NCBI GenBank assembly: GCA_018896645.1
Contig: JAHIMF010000032.1
Location: 1 to 32,927 of the forward strand
Reading direction: 5' to 3'
DNA length: 32,927 nucleotides
Origin: Patescibacteria group bacterium
GTDB taxonomy: Bacteria; Patescibacteriota; Patescibacteriia; UBA2591; JABMQE01
The position numbers and the translations under genes were made by a program. This document shows positions 6,021 through 14,204 of this stretch, piece by piece. Each line of letters begins with the position of its first letter. Position 1 is the first letter of the stretch. The notes beneath the pieces were generated by a model that saw nothing but the letters and a program-made list of their open reading frames with translations, was not told the origin of the DNA and searched no databases.

Positions 6021-8768
6021 TTACAGCCTCTTCGCCTTTTTAATCTCAATCTTATCTCCAGCTCCCAAGATTACCACATCCCGGCGGCCAACTTCGCCTT
6101 GCAAGATTACCTTGGCCAAAGCATTGGATACCCGTTCTTGGATTACGCGGCGCAAGGGACGGGCGCCGAATTGGGGATCAAAACCTGCTTCCGCTAATTC
6201 TTTAACTGCGTCTGGAGTTACTTCCAGGCTGATACCTTTTGTTTGCATTTGGACTTGCACCTCGGCTAGCAAAAGACTGGCTATCTGTTCTATTTCTGTT
6301 CGGCTTAAAGGTTTAAAAACAATAATATCATCAAAACGATTTAAAAATTCTGGCCTAAAATATGTTTTTAGTTCTTGTTCTAAAAGGCCTCGTTTAATGG
6401 TTTCATAGACAGATCCGGCTCTCATTTGATCTTGGATATACTGGGAACCAGCATTGGAAGTGGCGATTAAAATGATATTGGTAAAATCAATAGTCCGGCC
6501 AAAAGCATCAGTTAGCCGGCCATCATCCATCACCTGCAAGAAAACATTCAAAATATCCGGATGAGCTTTTTCTATCTCGTCCAAAAGCAACAAAGAAAAG
6601 GGGGTTTGCCGCACCGCTTCGGTTAAAAATCCAGGAGTTTTGGTGCCGACATCCCCGATTAAACGCTCAATGCTTGTTTGCTCTTGATATTCAGACATGT
6701 CTAAGCGAATCATATTTTTCTCCGAGCCAAAATAAACACTAGCCACAATCTTTGAGAGCTGGGTTTTACCCACACCAGTTGGCCCCAAAAAAAGCAAATT
6801 GGCAATAGGACGTTTTATGTCCCTAATCTGGGCCCGAGCTCGGCGCAGGGCCGAGGCCGCCGCTTTAACAGCCGGCTCTTGATCAACCATTCGCTCATGA
6901 ATTTTTTCTTCCAAATGTAAAAGTTTAACTGATTCCTTTTCTGTAATTTTAGTAACCGGAATATTTGTCCGCTCACTAATAATTTTAGCGATGTCTTCTT
7001 TTTGAACAATTCCATCTTTACCCCGATTTTTGCGAACCGCCACTGCCGCTTGTTCCAGAATCGTGATGGCTTTCTCTGGCAAATAGCGATCATGAATGTA
7101 GCGATCTGCGAACTTAATGGTTTCTGCAATAGAATCATAAGAAAAAAATATTTGCTGGCGATACTCTATCGAGCCGCTTTTTACTTCTAATATCTGAATG
7201 GCTTGATTACCTTTGGGCTCAGAAATTTGCACTTTCTCCAATGCTTCATCCAAGGCTGTGCCCTCAAGATAACGACGATAATCAGCCGGAGTGGTGGTGG
7301 CTAAAACAATAACACCTTGGGACTTCAAAATTTGCGCTAATATCTCTGAAATATCCAGCTCTCCCTGGGTAGTCTGGATGCCAATCATATTATGAATATC
7401 GCCAATAAAAAGAATAATATTGCCAGAGCGCCTGACTTCACTAATAACTGCGGCTACCCGCTCCTCTACTGAACCGGTCTTGGAAGCGCCAGCAACCAGC
7501 GCGCTAAGGCTTAGACTCACCAAACGTTTATCTTCTAAAATCTTTGGCACTTCTTCGGTCACCATCCTTTGAGCAATACCCTCAATAATAGTTGTTCGTC
7601 CTGTGCCGGGATTACCGATTAAAAGCACCCCCCCATTTTTTGTTTCTAAAATACTAAAAATGTCTTCAGTCTCCTTGTCCCTGGCGACACATGCGCCTAA
7701 ATATCCGTTGCGAGCCAATAAGGTTAAATCCTGACCAAGGGTATCAAGCATTGGAGTGGCAATGGCAGTCATTGCTCGATTCATGGCTCCTTTTGGTTTA
7801 AGTTGGGCTAAAAAGCTAAACCTTTTTCGTTTCTTTGCTAATTCCTCTTGGGTTTCAATCCAAACCACAACATTACGCAACTTATCTTCGTTAATCTCTA
7901 AATCATAGAGAACCTCGTAAGTCGGGGTTTCCAACAAGGCGCAACTAATTAATACATCAAATAAGTTAACTTTCCTGTGTCTCTTTTCTAAAGCAACCAC
8001 GTAAGATTGAAGCAAAATTTGCTTAAACCTCAAGGAAAGTTCAGGCTCAATTAAAGCGCCTTTGTCAACAAAAAAACTTAAAAAGGCCTGGCTAATTCTA
8101 TCCTTCAAGGATTGCAAAGGAATGCCCAAACGACCAAAAATCAAAGCTGTTTTACTAAAACCAAGACTGGCACCCAATAAATGCAAAGGTTCAACCTCTC
8201 GATGTTTGAGTTTCTCTGCCATTTGCCAAGCTTTTTCAATGGCCTTAAGGGCTTCGGCATTAAAAGAATGCGAAATATCAATTTTTAATTTGTTGCCGAA
8301 TTGATTGGCGTCCTCCCAAGACAAGGGGGCCGCTGTTTTCTCGGCAATTTGTGCTGTCAAAACATTTCTTTTGCCAGGCTCTTTCTTGCCTGCTAAACGA
8401 TAATAAATATACAAATCTACCCAAGCTGAAAACCAAAAAACTAAAAGCTCTGGGTGTTTTTCGTGGAACAAGCTATCAAAGATAAACCCATAGTCCCTAA
8501 CCTTAAGGAAAAATTGAAGCAAGAAAAATAACCCAAGCAATCCAATGAGCAACAAAACTCCGCTAAAAACCTTATTGATAATGTCGGAAATCCGTCTCTG
8601 CCAAATATCTCGATTATTTATCTTTTTACCCCAATACAAAAGGCGGCCAGCGGTCCAAGAGTAAACGCCATGACCATTACAGGATAGGCACGGCCCAATA
8701 CCAAGCTGGCCCTTGCCTTGGCAGGCCGGACAAATGAGGAAGGTGGGTTTTGAGGATGATTGTTCCAT
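6021..8768 (-). CDS. Membrane-anchored Clp-like double AAA+ ATPase with N-terminal zinc ribbon
   Basis: Domains in order of the 915 residues: a DnaJ-like zinc knuckle with C13, C16, C27 and C30 (CPACQGKG, CLSCNGHG); a strong hydrophobic segment at 66-90 and a weaker one at 107-123; a Clp-N-like helical repeat (about 165-305); the first AAA+ domain (about 345-580); and the second AAA+ domain plus D2-small (about 620-910). D2 is intact for ATP hydrolysis: Walker A GPTGVGKT 662-669, Walker B LLLLDE 726-731, RPEFLNRFD arginines, sensor 2 GARPLRR. D1 is degenerate: Walker A GNPGTGRT has R for K, Walker B reads ILFIGD instead of ILFIDE, and the ERRFQ-type arginine finger is replaced by EALEKVQ. Both pore loops lack the usual tyrosine (D1 AGASKTG; D2 GDVGTKTPG). 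The family (ClpC/ClpB) unfolds proteins; this member is probably membrane-tethered with one working ring. No ClpP partner is in the window. Confidence 0.9.
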   Translation of the reverse strand: MEQSSSKPTFLICPACQGKGQLGIGPCLSCNGHGVYSWTAGRLLYWGKKINNRDIWQRRISDIINKVFSGVLLLIGLLGLFFLLQFFLKVRDYGFIFDSLFHEKHPELLVFWFSAWVDLYIYYRLAGKKEPGKRNVLTAQIAEKTAAPLSWEDANQFGNKLKIDISHSFNAEALKAIEKAWQMAEKLKHREVEPLHLLGASLGFSKTALIFGRLGIPLQSLKDRISQAFLSFFVDKGALIEPELSLRFKQILLQSYVVALEKRHRKVNLFDVLISCALLETPTYEVLYDLEINEDKLRNVVVWIETQEELAKKRKRFSFLAQLKPKGAMNRAMTAIATPMLDTLGQDLTLLARNGYLGACVARDKETEDIFSILETKNGGVLLIGNPGTGRTTIIEGIAQRMVTEEVPKILEDKRLVSLSLSALVAGASKTGSVEERVAAVISEVRRSGNIILFIGDIHNMIGIQTTQGELDISEILAQILKSQGVIVLATTTPADYRRYLEGTALDEALEKVQISEPKGNQAIQILEVKSGSIEYRQQIFFSYDSIAETIKFADRYIHDRYLPEKAITILEQAAVAVRKNRGKDGIVQKEDIAKIISERTNIPVTKITEKESVKLLHLEEKIHERMVDQEPAVKAAASALRRARAQIRDIKRPIANLLFLGPTGVGKTQLSKIVASVYFGSEKNMIRLDMSEYQEQTSIERLIGDVGTKTPGFLTEAVRQTPFSLLLLDEIEKAHPDILNVFLQVMDDGRLTDAFGRTIDFTNIILIATSNAGSQYIQDQMRAGSVYETIKRGLLEQELKTYFRPEFLNRFDDIIVFKPLSRTEIEQIASLLLAEVQVQMQTKGISLEVTPDAVKELAEAGFDPQFGARPLRRVIQERVSNALAKVILQGEVGRRDVVILGAGDKIEIKKAKRL

Positions 8769-8819
8769 TTGTAAATTTTTAAATCTCTAATATTAACTTT
8801 TAACAATTAAGCGGGCAAT

Positions 8820-8940
8820 AACCAAGATGCAAGATGCCCTTCGACCCGGCTCGGGGCGGGCAAGTTCCAAGAAAATTTCAAGATACAAATTACAAATGGT
8901 TTGAAATTTGGAGCTTGTATCCTTGTATCCTTGTATCTTG
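8820..8940. repeat. Intergenic low-complexity repeat with three CTTGTATC units
   Basis: Three exact tandem copies of CTTGTATC occupy 8914-8937. The block at 8879-8888 (CAAGATACAA) is their inverted complement, so the region can fold into a long hairpin. CAAGATGC is also repeated at 8822-8836. This matches the repetitive intergenic style of CPR genomes; no gene is visible in it. Confidence 0.7.
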
Positions 8941-8973
8941 CCTAGAAGTCTATTTAAAATTTGAAATAAGTCT

Positions 8974-9951
8974 TTACCCTTTTTTCTTATGTTCCGTTTT
9001 TTCAGCAAGTTGTCTAAATGAATTTTTTCCAAAGGTATTTTTAATCAAATGGGCAATACCTATCATCCTGCCGGTAAATGCAGCTTTTACAAAAAGTCGA
9101 AATACATCTTCCGGCGAAGCAAATTGAGTTTTATTTTTTTCGTATATTGCATTTATCAAGGATGAAAGCTCTTTCCGCTCGGGTTGATACTCATACTCTT
9201 TTATCGTTGTTTCCCATTCCTCGCTAGATATCTGCACTGTCCTCACAGATCCGATTTCTTCAGTATCATTATCTGGATTTTCTATTTTTACTGCGGCAAT
9301 ATATTCTTCACGTTTTTTAATCGCACGAGACAAGGATGGCATCTTATTAAAATACTTGCGATCAAATCTCTTGGTCAGTTCTTCTGTTATGGCCTCATTG
9401 AGATCGTGAAAATATCTCCTGCCGTTTTTATCCAAAATCGTTAGACCAACGCGCCTTAATGTAAGCCTTAATGTAGGATCATTGTCCTTAGCCGTAAATG
9501 AAATAAAACTGTTAGCGTGCAAACTTTCATGCGCTACGTCTTCTGCAAACGTTAAATCATTATCGTTATCAAACACAACACTTCCCTGTTCTGGCTCCAT
9601 ATAAAATCCTCCTGCTTTCTCTGGGATACCAAGTGTCTTTTTTTGGTCTGCAGACAAAGAAGCTTCATTTACAACATGAATATGGTTGGGGGTTAAGTTT
9701 AAAGATTCTATCTCATATTCACTTAAAAATTCTGGGAGTTTAATAAGTATGTCCTGTATAATTTGCATTTCTCTTTCTGTTTTTTCATGTTCAATAGGCA
9801 ATTTTTCCTGTTTTTGAAAAATCCCTTTTGCCTCTTCTGATATTCTATTTTCTTCGCTTTCCGAAAGATTGACAATTCTATTAACAGCAGATTCTCTTTC
9901 TTTATGATTGTTTTCATTTTCTGAATTAAATCCTTTTTCAAAATTTTTCAT
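8974..9951 (-). CDS. Putative cytoplasmic zinc metallopeptidase (HExxH)
   Basis: The 325-residue protein has no signal peptide. Residues 141-145 read HESLH, a zinc-metallopeptidase HExxH site in the context EDVAHESLHANSF. A second conserved-looking helix follows at 184-191 (LNEAITEE), whose E186 is a good candidate for the third zinc ligand, as in gluzincins. Before the site, GGFYMEPEQGSVVFDND looks like the edge strand that often precedes such active sites. The first 65 residues are highly charged and probably disordered. Substrate unknown. It lies upstream of the Clp-like ATPase on the same strand, separated by the repeat at 8820-8940. The metallopeptidase call rests on motif and spacing, not on a recognised named family. 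Confidence 0.65.
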   Translation of the reverse strand: MKNFEKGFNSENENNHKERESAVNRIVNLSESEENRISEEAKGIFQKQEKLPIEHEKTEREMQIIQDILIKLPEFLSEYEIESLNLTPNHIHVVNEASLSADQKKTLGIPEKAGGFYMEPEQGSVVFDNDNDLTFAEDVAHESLHANSFISFTAKDNDPTLRLTLRRVGLTILDKNGRRYFHDLNEAITEELTKRFDRKYFNKMPSLSRAIKKREEYIAAVKIENPDNDTEEIGSVRTVQISSEEWETTIKEYEYQPERKELSSLINAIYEKNKTQFASPEDVFRLFVKAAFTGRMIGIAHLIKNTFGKNSFRQLAEKTEHKKKG

Positions 9952-10211
9952 GTATTTGCAGTTTAAAAAATTTGCTTGAATAATCTTTCTGCGATAGCGA
10001 TGGCCGAAAAGAATTTATTTAGTAGTTAATGTACCTGTATGTGAAAAATCCGGCATCGTTTTAAACAATCAGTTCGTTGGGCTTCCAATACAATTAATGT
10101 GTCGAGTTAAATGCTATATTAGCAATAGCGAAATTTGAGTAAAAAATTTTTGCTCAGTGTTGAGGTTTAATTATTAGTTATTTTTTGATGTTCGTTTTTA
10201 GCTATTGGTGA

Positions 10212-10577
10212 TTATATAATTTGCCTAATAATCATATAAATAACAAATGGCGGCAAGACAAGCCACAAGAGAAACAACGTTAATACCACACAAAGCCAGA
10301 GGATCATCAAAATAGTCCTGGCGATTATTTGAAGCAAACGGACAAAAAAACTAATAAGCCGGCCTTCCCAAGAATAATCGCCAAACATCGGCCTGAACAA
10401 GTTAGCCAGCCAAACTTTTAACCCAACGGCCCGCAAACCCAGTTTAAGCTGCCGAATAAAAAACTTGCCAGCGCGCTGGACGCCAGCCGTGTACCACCAT
10501 ACAGGAAATTTAACCAAATCAAAAAGAATGTCTAGAGTAACATATTTAATTGTGCCAACAGTGAGGCTTCTAACCAT
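10212..10577 (-). CDS. Small membrane protein of unknown function
   Basis: The 121-residue protein has one long, strongly hydrophobic C-terminal segment (about residues 75-118) that is probably a helical hairpin of two membrane spans: ISFFVRLLQIIARTILMILW and then LCVVLTLFLLWLVLPPFVIY. The N-terminal half is amphipathic and basic (VQRAGKFFIRQLKLGLRAVG), suggesting a cytoplasmic or membrane-surface location. I do not know a named family. On the same strand, the next genes are the putative metallopeptidase and the membrane-anchored Clp-like ATPase, so a shared membrane quality-control role is conceivable but unproven. The 260-base gap downstream (9952-10211) contains only a palindrome at 10136-10156 and no gene. 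Confidence 0.75.
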   Translation of the reverse strand: MVRSLTVGTIKYVTLDILFDLVKFPVWWYTAGVQRAGKFFIRQLKLGLRAVGLKVWLANLFRPMFGDYSWEGRLISFFVRLLQIIARTILMILWLCVVLTLFLLWLVLPPFVIYMIIRQII

Positions 10578-10580
10578 AGT

Positions 10581-10744
10581 TTAAAGAAACTAAGAAATAG
10601 AGAAATAAGAAATAAGGGAAAATATTTTAAATCTGGCGACTCAACCCTTTATTTCTTTATTTCTTGTTTCTCTATTTCTATTATAATTCTATCACATTTT
10701 AGCTGAAAAAGAAAAAACGACGGGTCAAAATCTGAACCGTCGTT
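10581..10744. repeat. Interspersed inverted-repeat element, copy 1
   Basis: The left end, TTAAAGAAACTAAGAAATAG (10581-10600), is identical to the left end of copy 2 at 12161. The left arm (to about 10617) and the right arm (10652-10682) are imperfect inverted complements built of AGAAATA-type units. The right end carries a perfect hairpin AACGACGG/CCGTCGTT (10716-10744) followed, on the minus strand, by T's, so it can act as a terminator. The right half resembles 12329-12400 in copy 2. MITE-like, but no terminal target duplication could be established. Confidence 0.6.
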
Positions 10745-11053
10745 GGTCTTGGGACATGTAATCGAGTGGGAGATCAGTCCTTCCTTTTTCCAAGCCAAGT
10801 TTTCAATTCGTTTGGCAAAAAGTTTGGAGATTATAGTGTCGTCAATCATTAGATAACCGTCTTGCGGTTTTCCAAAGGTTCTCAGGATGAAGTTTTGCAA
10901 GAGTATTTGCCAGCAAAAATTTTGTCCATTGAGAACCCTTGTAAGGCTATCATGACTACACTTGGCAATCTTGGACAATGACATACAACTAGCATTTTCA
11001 AAAACACACATTAAACCACTAAGGTAATTGATAACATTTTTAGGCAAAGTCAT
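10649..11053 (-). pseudogene. Transposase remnant (DDE type), N-terminal part only
   Basis: The ORF encodes 134 residues. The first 95 or so look like the N-terminus of an IS4/IS701-like DDE transposase: a helical DNA-binding part (LSKIAKCSHDSLTRVLNG) and YLMIDDTIISKLFAKRIENL, which contains the first catalytic aspartate strand. An intact transposase of this type is around 350-400 residues, so the remaining catalytic residues are missing. The C-terminal residues (SFFLFQLKCDRIIIEIEKQE) are not transposase sequence; they are read out of repeat copy 1, including its terminator hairpin at 10716-10744. The gene is therefore a truncated relic fused to the repeat. Exact IS family uncertain. Confidence 0.65.
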
Positions 11054-11153
11054 AGTTTTTGTTCTAGTTTTTAGTTTTTTAGGCTTTGCCTTTATTTTAC
11101 GCTATTTTTTCAAGGTGCGTAATATCTGTAAATAAAAGAAATTTTGATTTTTC

Positions 11154-11240
11154 GTCTTGACTTCTGGGCAGAGGAGAATTAAAGAGGTGTTGTGTCCGTC
11201 TATAGCCTCAGCGAAGGCAGGAATACCTAGAAGTCGAGAC
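11154..11240 (-). other. Long stem-loop downstream of the cysteine-rich membrane protein
   Basis: GTCTTGACTTCTGGG (11154-11168) and CCTAGAAGTCGAGAC (11226-11240) pair over all 15 positions if two G-U wobbles are allowed. A smaller hairpin with GCCT/AGGC sits in the 57-base loop. It lies 28 bases after the stop of the minus-strand gene at 11269 and is followed there by a T-rich stretch, so it may be a 3' processing or termination structure, or a small RNA. Confidence 0.45.
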
Positions 11241-11268
11241 ACCTTAAATATATGGTTGGTTCTTTCTT

Positions 11269-12045
11269 TCAAAAACTGAAAAAAACCACAGCATAAATTA
11301 TAAAGTTAAAAATAAATAACAAAATTCCAATAGTGAGACATCTTTTCTCAACTTTAAAATTTGTAATCGCATTCTCACTGTTGATCTTTTGACGATTCAC
11401 CATACCTTTCTTTATGGTTTTAATTATATAACTCAATACTGCATAACTAATTAATCCTACAGATAAAATACCTAGGAAACCCAAAATCACATTGACTATT
11501 ATTAAAATAACATGCCTTAAGTCGTTGCTTTCATATTCGGGTAGAGATATACCAGCTACAACTTCATATTTTTCATTACCTTTCTCAAAAATTATCGTTA
11601 CTGTTTTATTCTGTGTGTCTATGTATTCATCTTTTAACCTACAAGGAGGCCAGCCGCCTCCGGCATAGTTAATTCTTGCATAATAACTTTTTCCTTTGTA
11701 GTCTTTTAAATCCTCATCTATACCAATTGTGAAGTTGCTATAGTATTTCCTTGAAACTGAGATTTTGTCATTCAAAATTTTGAAACCATCACTTTCATAA
11801 AATCCCACGTGACCACCATCCCAGCACTCTACATTTGTATAAAACACATCCTCTTCACAAGTATTTTTGAATTCTGGGATACCCCCACAATTTGATTTGG
11901 GAATACTTATACAATCCGGAAGATTGCTGGTTATAATATTAGGAGACAGTTCCTCACAGATAACTGCATGGGTTGCTTTGTGAGGTAAAATTAAACCAGA
12001 AATAAATAATGATAATAAGATAACTAATTTAATTGTTAACCTCAT
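11269..12045 (-). CDS. Exported cysteine-containing membrane protein, unknown function
   Basis: The 258-residue protein starts with a clear Sec signal peptide (MRLTIKLVILLSLFISGLIL, then a likely cleavage after THA near residue 27). The mature extracytoplasmic part (about 28-175) holds seven cysteines, among them CEE, DCIS, NCGG, TCEED, ECWDGG and PPCRL, which suggests disulfides. Two C-terminal membrane segments follow (about 179-208 and 233-257), separated by a basic cytoplasmic loop (KTIKKGMVNRQK). The topology is thus a surface domain on a membrane anchor. No known family recognised. It is flanked by repeats and stem-loops and appears to be a lone gene. Confidence 0.75.
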   Translation of the reverse strand: MRLTIKLVILLSLFISGLILPHKATHAVICEELSPNIITSNLPDCISIPKSNCGGIPEFKNTCEEDVFYTNVECWDGGHVGFYESDGFKILNDKISVSRKYYSNFTIGIDEDLKDYKGKSYYARINYAGGGWPPCRLKDEYIDTQNKTVTIIFEKGNEKYEVVAGISLPEYESNDLRHVILIIVNVILGFLGILSVGLISYAVLSYIIKTIKKGMVNRQKINSENAITNFKVEKRCLTIGILLFIFNFIIYAVVFFSF

Positions 12046-12160
12046 ATAATCTATTAATTAAGAATATTCTTTCTAATTTTCCCCTTTATAAAAATCAGAA
12101 TTTCCTACCTTTAAAAATCCTTCAATATTATATCAATAAAGAAAAATTTGATAAATAAGA

Positions 12161-12412
12161 TTAAAGAAACTAAGAAATAGACCCGCCTGCCATCGCCACC
12201 AATGCTTTACAAGAAAGCATGAGGGGGGGGTTAATATTATTTTTTCTTTGGGCAATGTTAACTGGCAATGGCGGGCAGGGAAATTAAGAAATTAGGGATG
12301 GACTATTGGGCATTCTTAATTACTTCCCTTTATTTCTATTATCATTCTATCATATTTTACCAAGAAAAGAAAAAACAACGGGTCAAGATTGAACCGCCGT
12401 CTTTTTTCCTCT
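12161..12412. repeat. Interspersed inverted-repeat element, copy 2, with an internal insertion
   Basis: It starts with the same 20 bases as copy 1 (12161-12180). Between the arms lies about 100 bp bounded by CCCGCCTGCCAT and its approximate complement near 12270-12280, absent from copy 1. The right end again contains TTTATTTCTATTAT and an ACGGGTCA/TGAACC-type hairpin (about 12376-12400). That hairpin, followed by T's on the minus strand, is the likely terminator of the PRC-barrel gene. Confidence 0.55.
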
Positions 12413-12414
12413 CT

Positions 12415-12729
12415 TTATTTCTCGCTCCCCATCACCCCCACTGGTTCTCGTGCCCGGATTGGGATTTTTTCTTTTTTGACTTTTACAGACTCACCCTCCA
12501 CGCCATCCTCAACTATCATCTTCTCTTGAGTAATCTCAACAACCTGGGCTCTATGTATAATGAGCTGTTTATTATGGATAATGTTCTCTATAATGTTATC
12601 ACTCCTGACATAATATCTAACAATGCTTTGAGTATCAATGTCAATATTAAAACCAACCACCCTGCCCAGGTGTCTGCCAGATTTAGTGTAGACTGGAAGA
12701 TTGATTAAGTTTTTGTCTGTGATAAGCAT
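12415..12729 (-). CDS. PRC-barrel domain protein
   Basis: The 104-residue protein is essentially one PRC-barrel: LPVYTKSGRHLGRVVGFNID (strand-turn-strand opening), YYVRSDNIIENIIHNKQLII, and VVEITQEKMIVEDGV. PRC-barrels occur in RimM and in photosynthetic reaction-centre H subunits; stand-alone versions in Bacteria and Archaea bind RNA or protein partners, and some act in cell division or ribosome maturation. There is no membrane segment. The gene is downstream of yidC on the same strand, separated by a hairpin-forming repeat (12750-12862). Specific role unknown. Confidence 0.8.
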   Translation of the reverse strand: MLITDKNLINLPVYTKSGRHLGRVVGFNIDIDTQSIVRYYVRSDNIIENIIHNKQLIIHRAQVVEITQEKMIVEDGVEGESVKVKKEKIPIRAREPVGVMGSEK

Positions 12730-12749
12730 ATCTTTTAAATTTCTAATTT

Positions 12750-12862
12750 CTAATTCACCTAATTTCTAATAAAATTCCTAATCCTAAATATCAAATTCAA
12801 AACATCAAATATCAAAAAGTATTTTTGAATTAGGCATTTGGAATTTTATTAGGTGAATTAGG
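12750..12862. repeat. Long hairpin-forming inverted repeat between yidC and the PRC-barrel gene
   Basis: The right arm (12840-12862, GGAATTTTATTAGGTGAATTA and on) is the complement of the left arm (12750-12778), which carries a short insertion of TTCTAAT-like sequence. Inner AATTCAAAA/TTTTGAATT segments extend the pairing. It may end yidC transcripts or simply be an intergenic repeat. Confidence 0.65.
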
Positions 12863-12897
12863 AATTTTAGACGTGGGTACACTCAAAAAAATGTCGC

Positions 12898-13659
12898 CTA
12901 CTTGTTTTCCTGATTTGCTTGGACTGGAACAACTTCCCTCCCCCCGTCCTTCTTGAAAAAATATTTCTGCTGGGCAACCATAAGCAGGGTTGTTACCAGC
13001 CAATATAGTGCTAGTCCCCCTGGCAGTGTCAGACCAATAATTACGGTTATAACAGGCATCAGATAAAGCATCTGCTTATTCATGGCCGCGGCCATGCCCT
13101 CATCTTTAGCGCCCTCTTTATTTTCAACCTGCTTAGGCGGCTGTTTTGTCACCATCATTTTAGCCTGCCAATATTGGGCCGCGCCAGCCAAAATTGCTAA
13201 AGCGACTTGGGGTTTTGATAAATCTAAAAATCCGAAAGAAATTGGGTTTAAAGCGCCAGGATTATGAACAAAAGAATAAAGCATGTCCAAACTCCCTTCT
13301 CCCAGGCCCGTACGAAAAACTCGGAATACCGCAATCAAAAAAGGAAATTGAATCAAAAGCGGCAAACAAGATGACATGGGATTAATTTTTTCTTTTTTGT
13401 ACAACTGCATCATTTCCCGGGCCAATACATCTTTTTGGCCTTTAAATTTTTTCTTAAGCTCTTCTATTTTGGGCTGTAAGTCCTTCATGGATTTTTGGGC
13501 TTTGATGGACTGCAAAGAAAAAGGATAAAGAATGGCTTTGATTACTATTGTTAATAAAATAATAGCAATGCCAATGTCGTGGCCCGGGATAACATTGTAC
13601 AGCCAAACCAAGAGATTAAATATTGGCTGATAAAGTACGGTGTTGAATAATTGGATCAT
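12898..13659 (-). CDS. yidC: Membrane protein insertase YidC (Oxa1 family)
   Basis: YidC inserts proteins into the cytoplasmic membrane alone or with SecYEG. The 253-residue protein is the short form without the large periplasmic domain of Gram-negatives, consistent with a monoderm CPR cell. Visible features: first hydrophobic segment about residues 8-45 (VIPGHDIGIAIILLTIVIKA), a basic cytoplasmic hairpin (SIKAQKSMKDLQPKIEELKK), the family signature PMSSCLPLLIQFPFLIAVF, and C-terminal spans (LMPVITVIIGLTLPGGLALY and WLVTTLLMVAQQ). No signal peptide with lipobox is seen. It follows rpmH, rnpA and yidD in the classical order on the same strand, though with a 197-base repeat-containing gap after yidD. 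Confidence 0.97.
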   Translation of the reverse strand: MIQLFNTVLYQPIFNLLVWLYNVIPGHDIGIAIILLTIVIKAILYPFSLQSIKAQKSMKDLQPKIEELKKKFKGQKDVLAREMMQLYKKEKINPMSSCLPLLIQFPFLIAVFRVFRTGLGEGSLDMLYSFVHNPGALNPISFGFLDLSKPQVALAILAGAAQYWQAKMMVTKQPPKQVENKEGAKDEGMAAAMNKQMLYLMPVITVIIGLTLPGGLALYWLVTTLLMVAQQKYFFKKDGGREVVPVQANQENK

Positions 13660-13856
13660 GTTGTTATTTACTATTTATTATTCCAGCCAGAGGGTGCCTG
13701 CCCGCCTTTGGAGGGGTCAGCCTTTGGCTGATATTATTCACTTTCATTGATTTTTTTAACCCTGTCTCCTAATATTCAAGCTATTGGGGTCTATTGGAGA
13801 TATTTTGAGTTGAATCAATTTAATCCTCTAAGCTCTTCTTTCCCTAATAGCTATCT

Positions 13857-14114
13857 TCAATTTAATGGATCATAACCACCCTTGCTAAACGGGTGACAAC
13901 GGACGATCCGCCTAAGACCCTTAAAGCCGCCTTTTACAACTCCGTATTTTTCAATTGCCTGATACGTGTATTCAGAACAGGTGGGAACAAACTTGCATTG
14001 TCCGTGGGGTCGGAATACGCGAACTAAACCATGGTCAAAGGAAACCGTCTTTTGATATAAACGGATGAGATGGAGAGCAGTGAGTTTGGGGATGGAGAGG
14101 ATTATTTGGAGCAT
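13857..14114 (-). CDS. yidD: Membrane protein insertion efficiency factor YidD
   Basis: The 85-residue protein has the family core [12 protein letters not shown], then [19 protein letters not shown] and a [12 protein letters not shown] ending, with all three conserved cysteines in place. YidD is a small membrane-associated protein that helps YidC-dependent insertion. The position between rnpA and yidC is the classical one, which supports the call and the start. The N-terminal amphipathic helix ([15 protein letters not shown]) is the membrane-binding part. Confidence 0.96.
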   Translation of the reverse strand: MLQIILSIPKLTALHLIRLYQKTVSFDHGLVRVFRPHGQCKFVPTCSEYTYQAIEKYGVVKGGFKGLRRIVRCHPFSKGGYDPLN

Positions 14115-14204
14115 ACGTTCGATTGTTCAATTGCTCGATTGTTCGATTGACTATTCGCCTAAAAAAATATTTAACAATTGGACAATGAAATAAAAAGTAA
14201 CACC

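Noticed and set aside
8914-8937. CRISPR array or other functional tandem repeat
   Set aside because: Only three 8-base units with no spacers.
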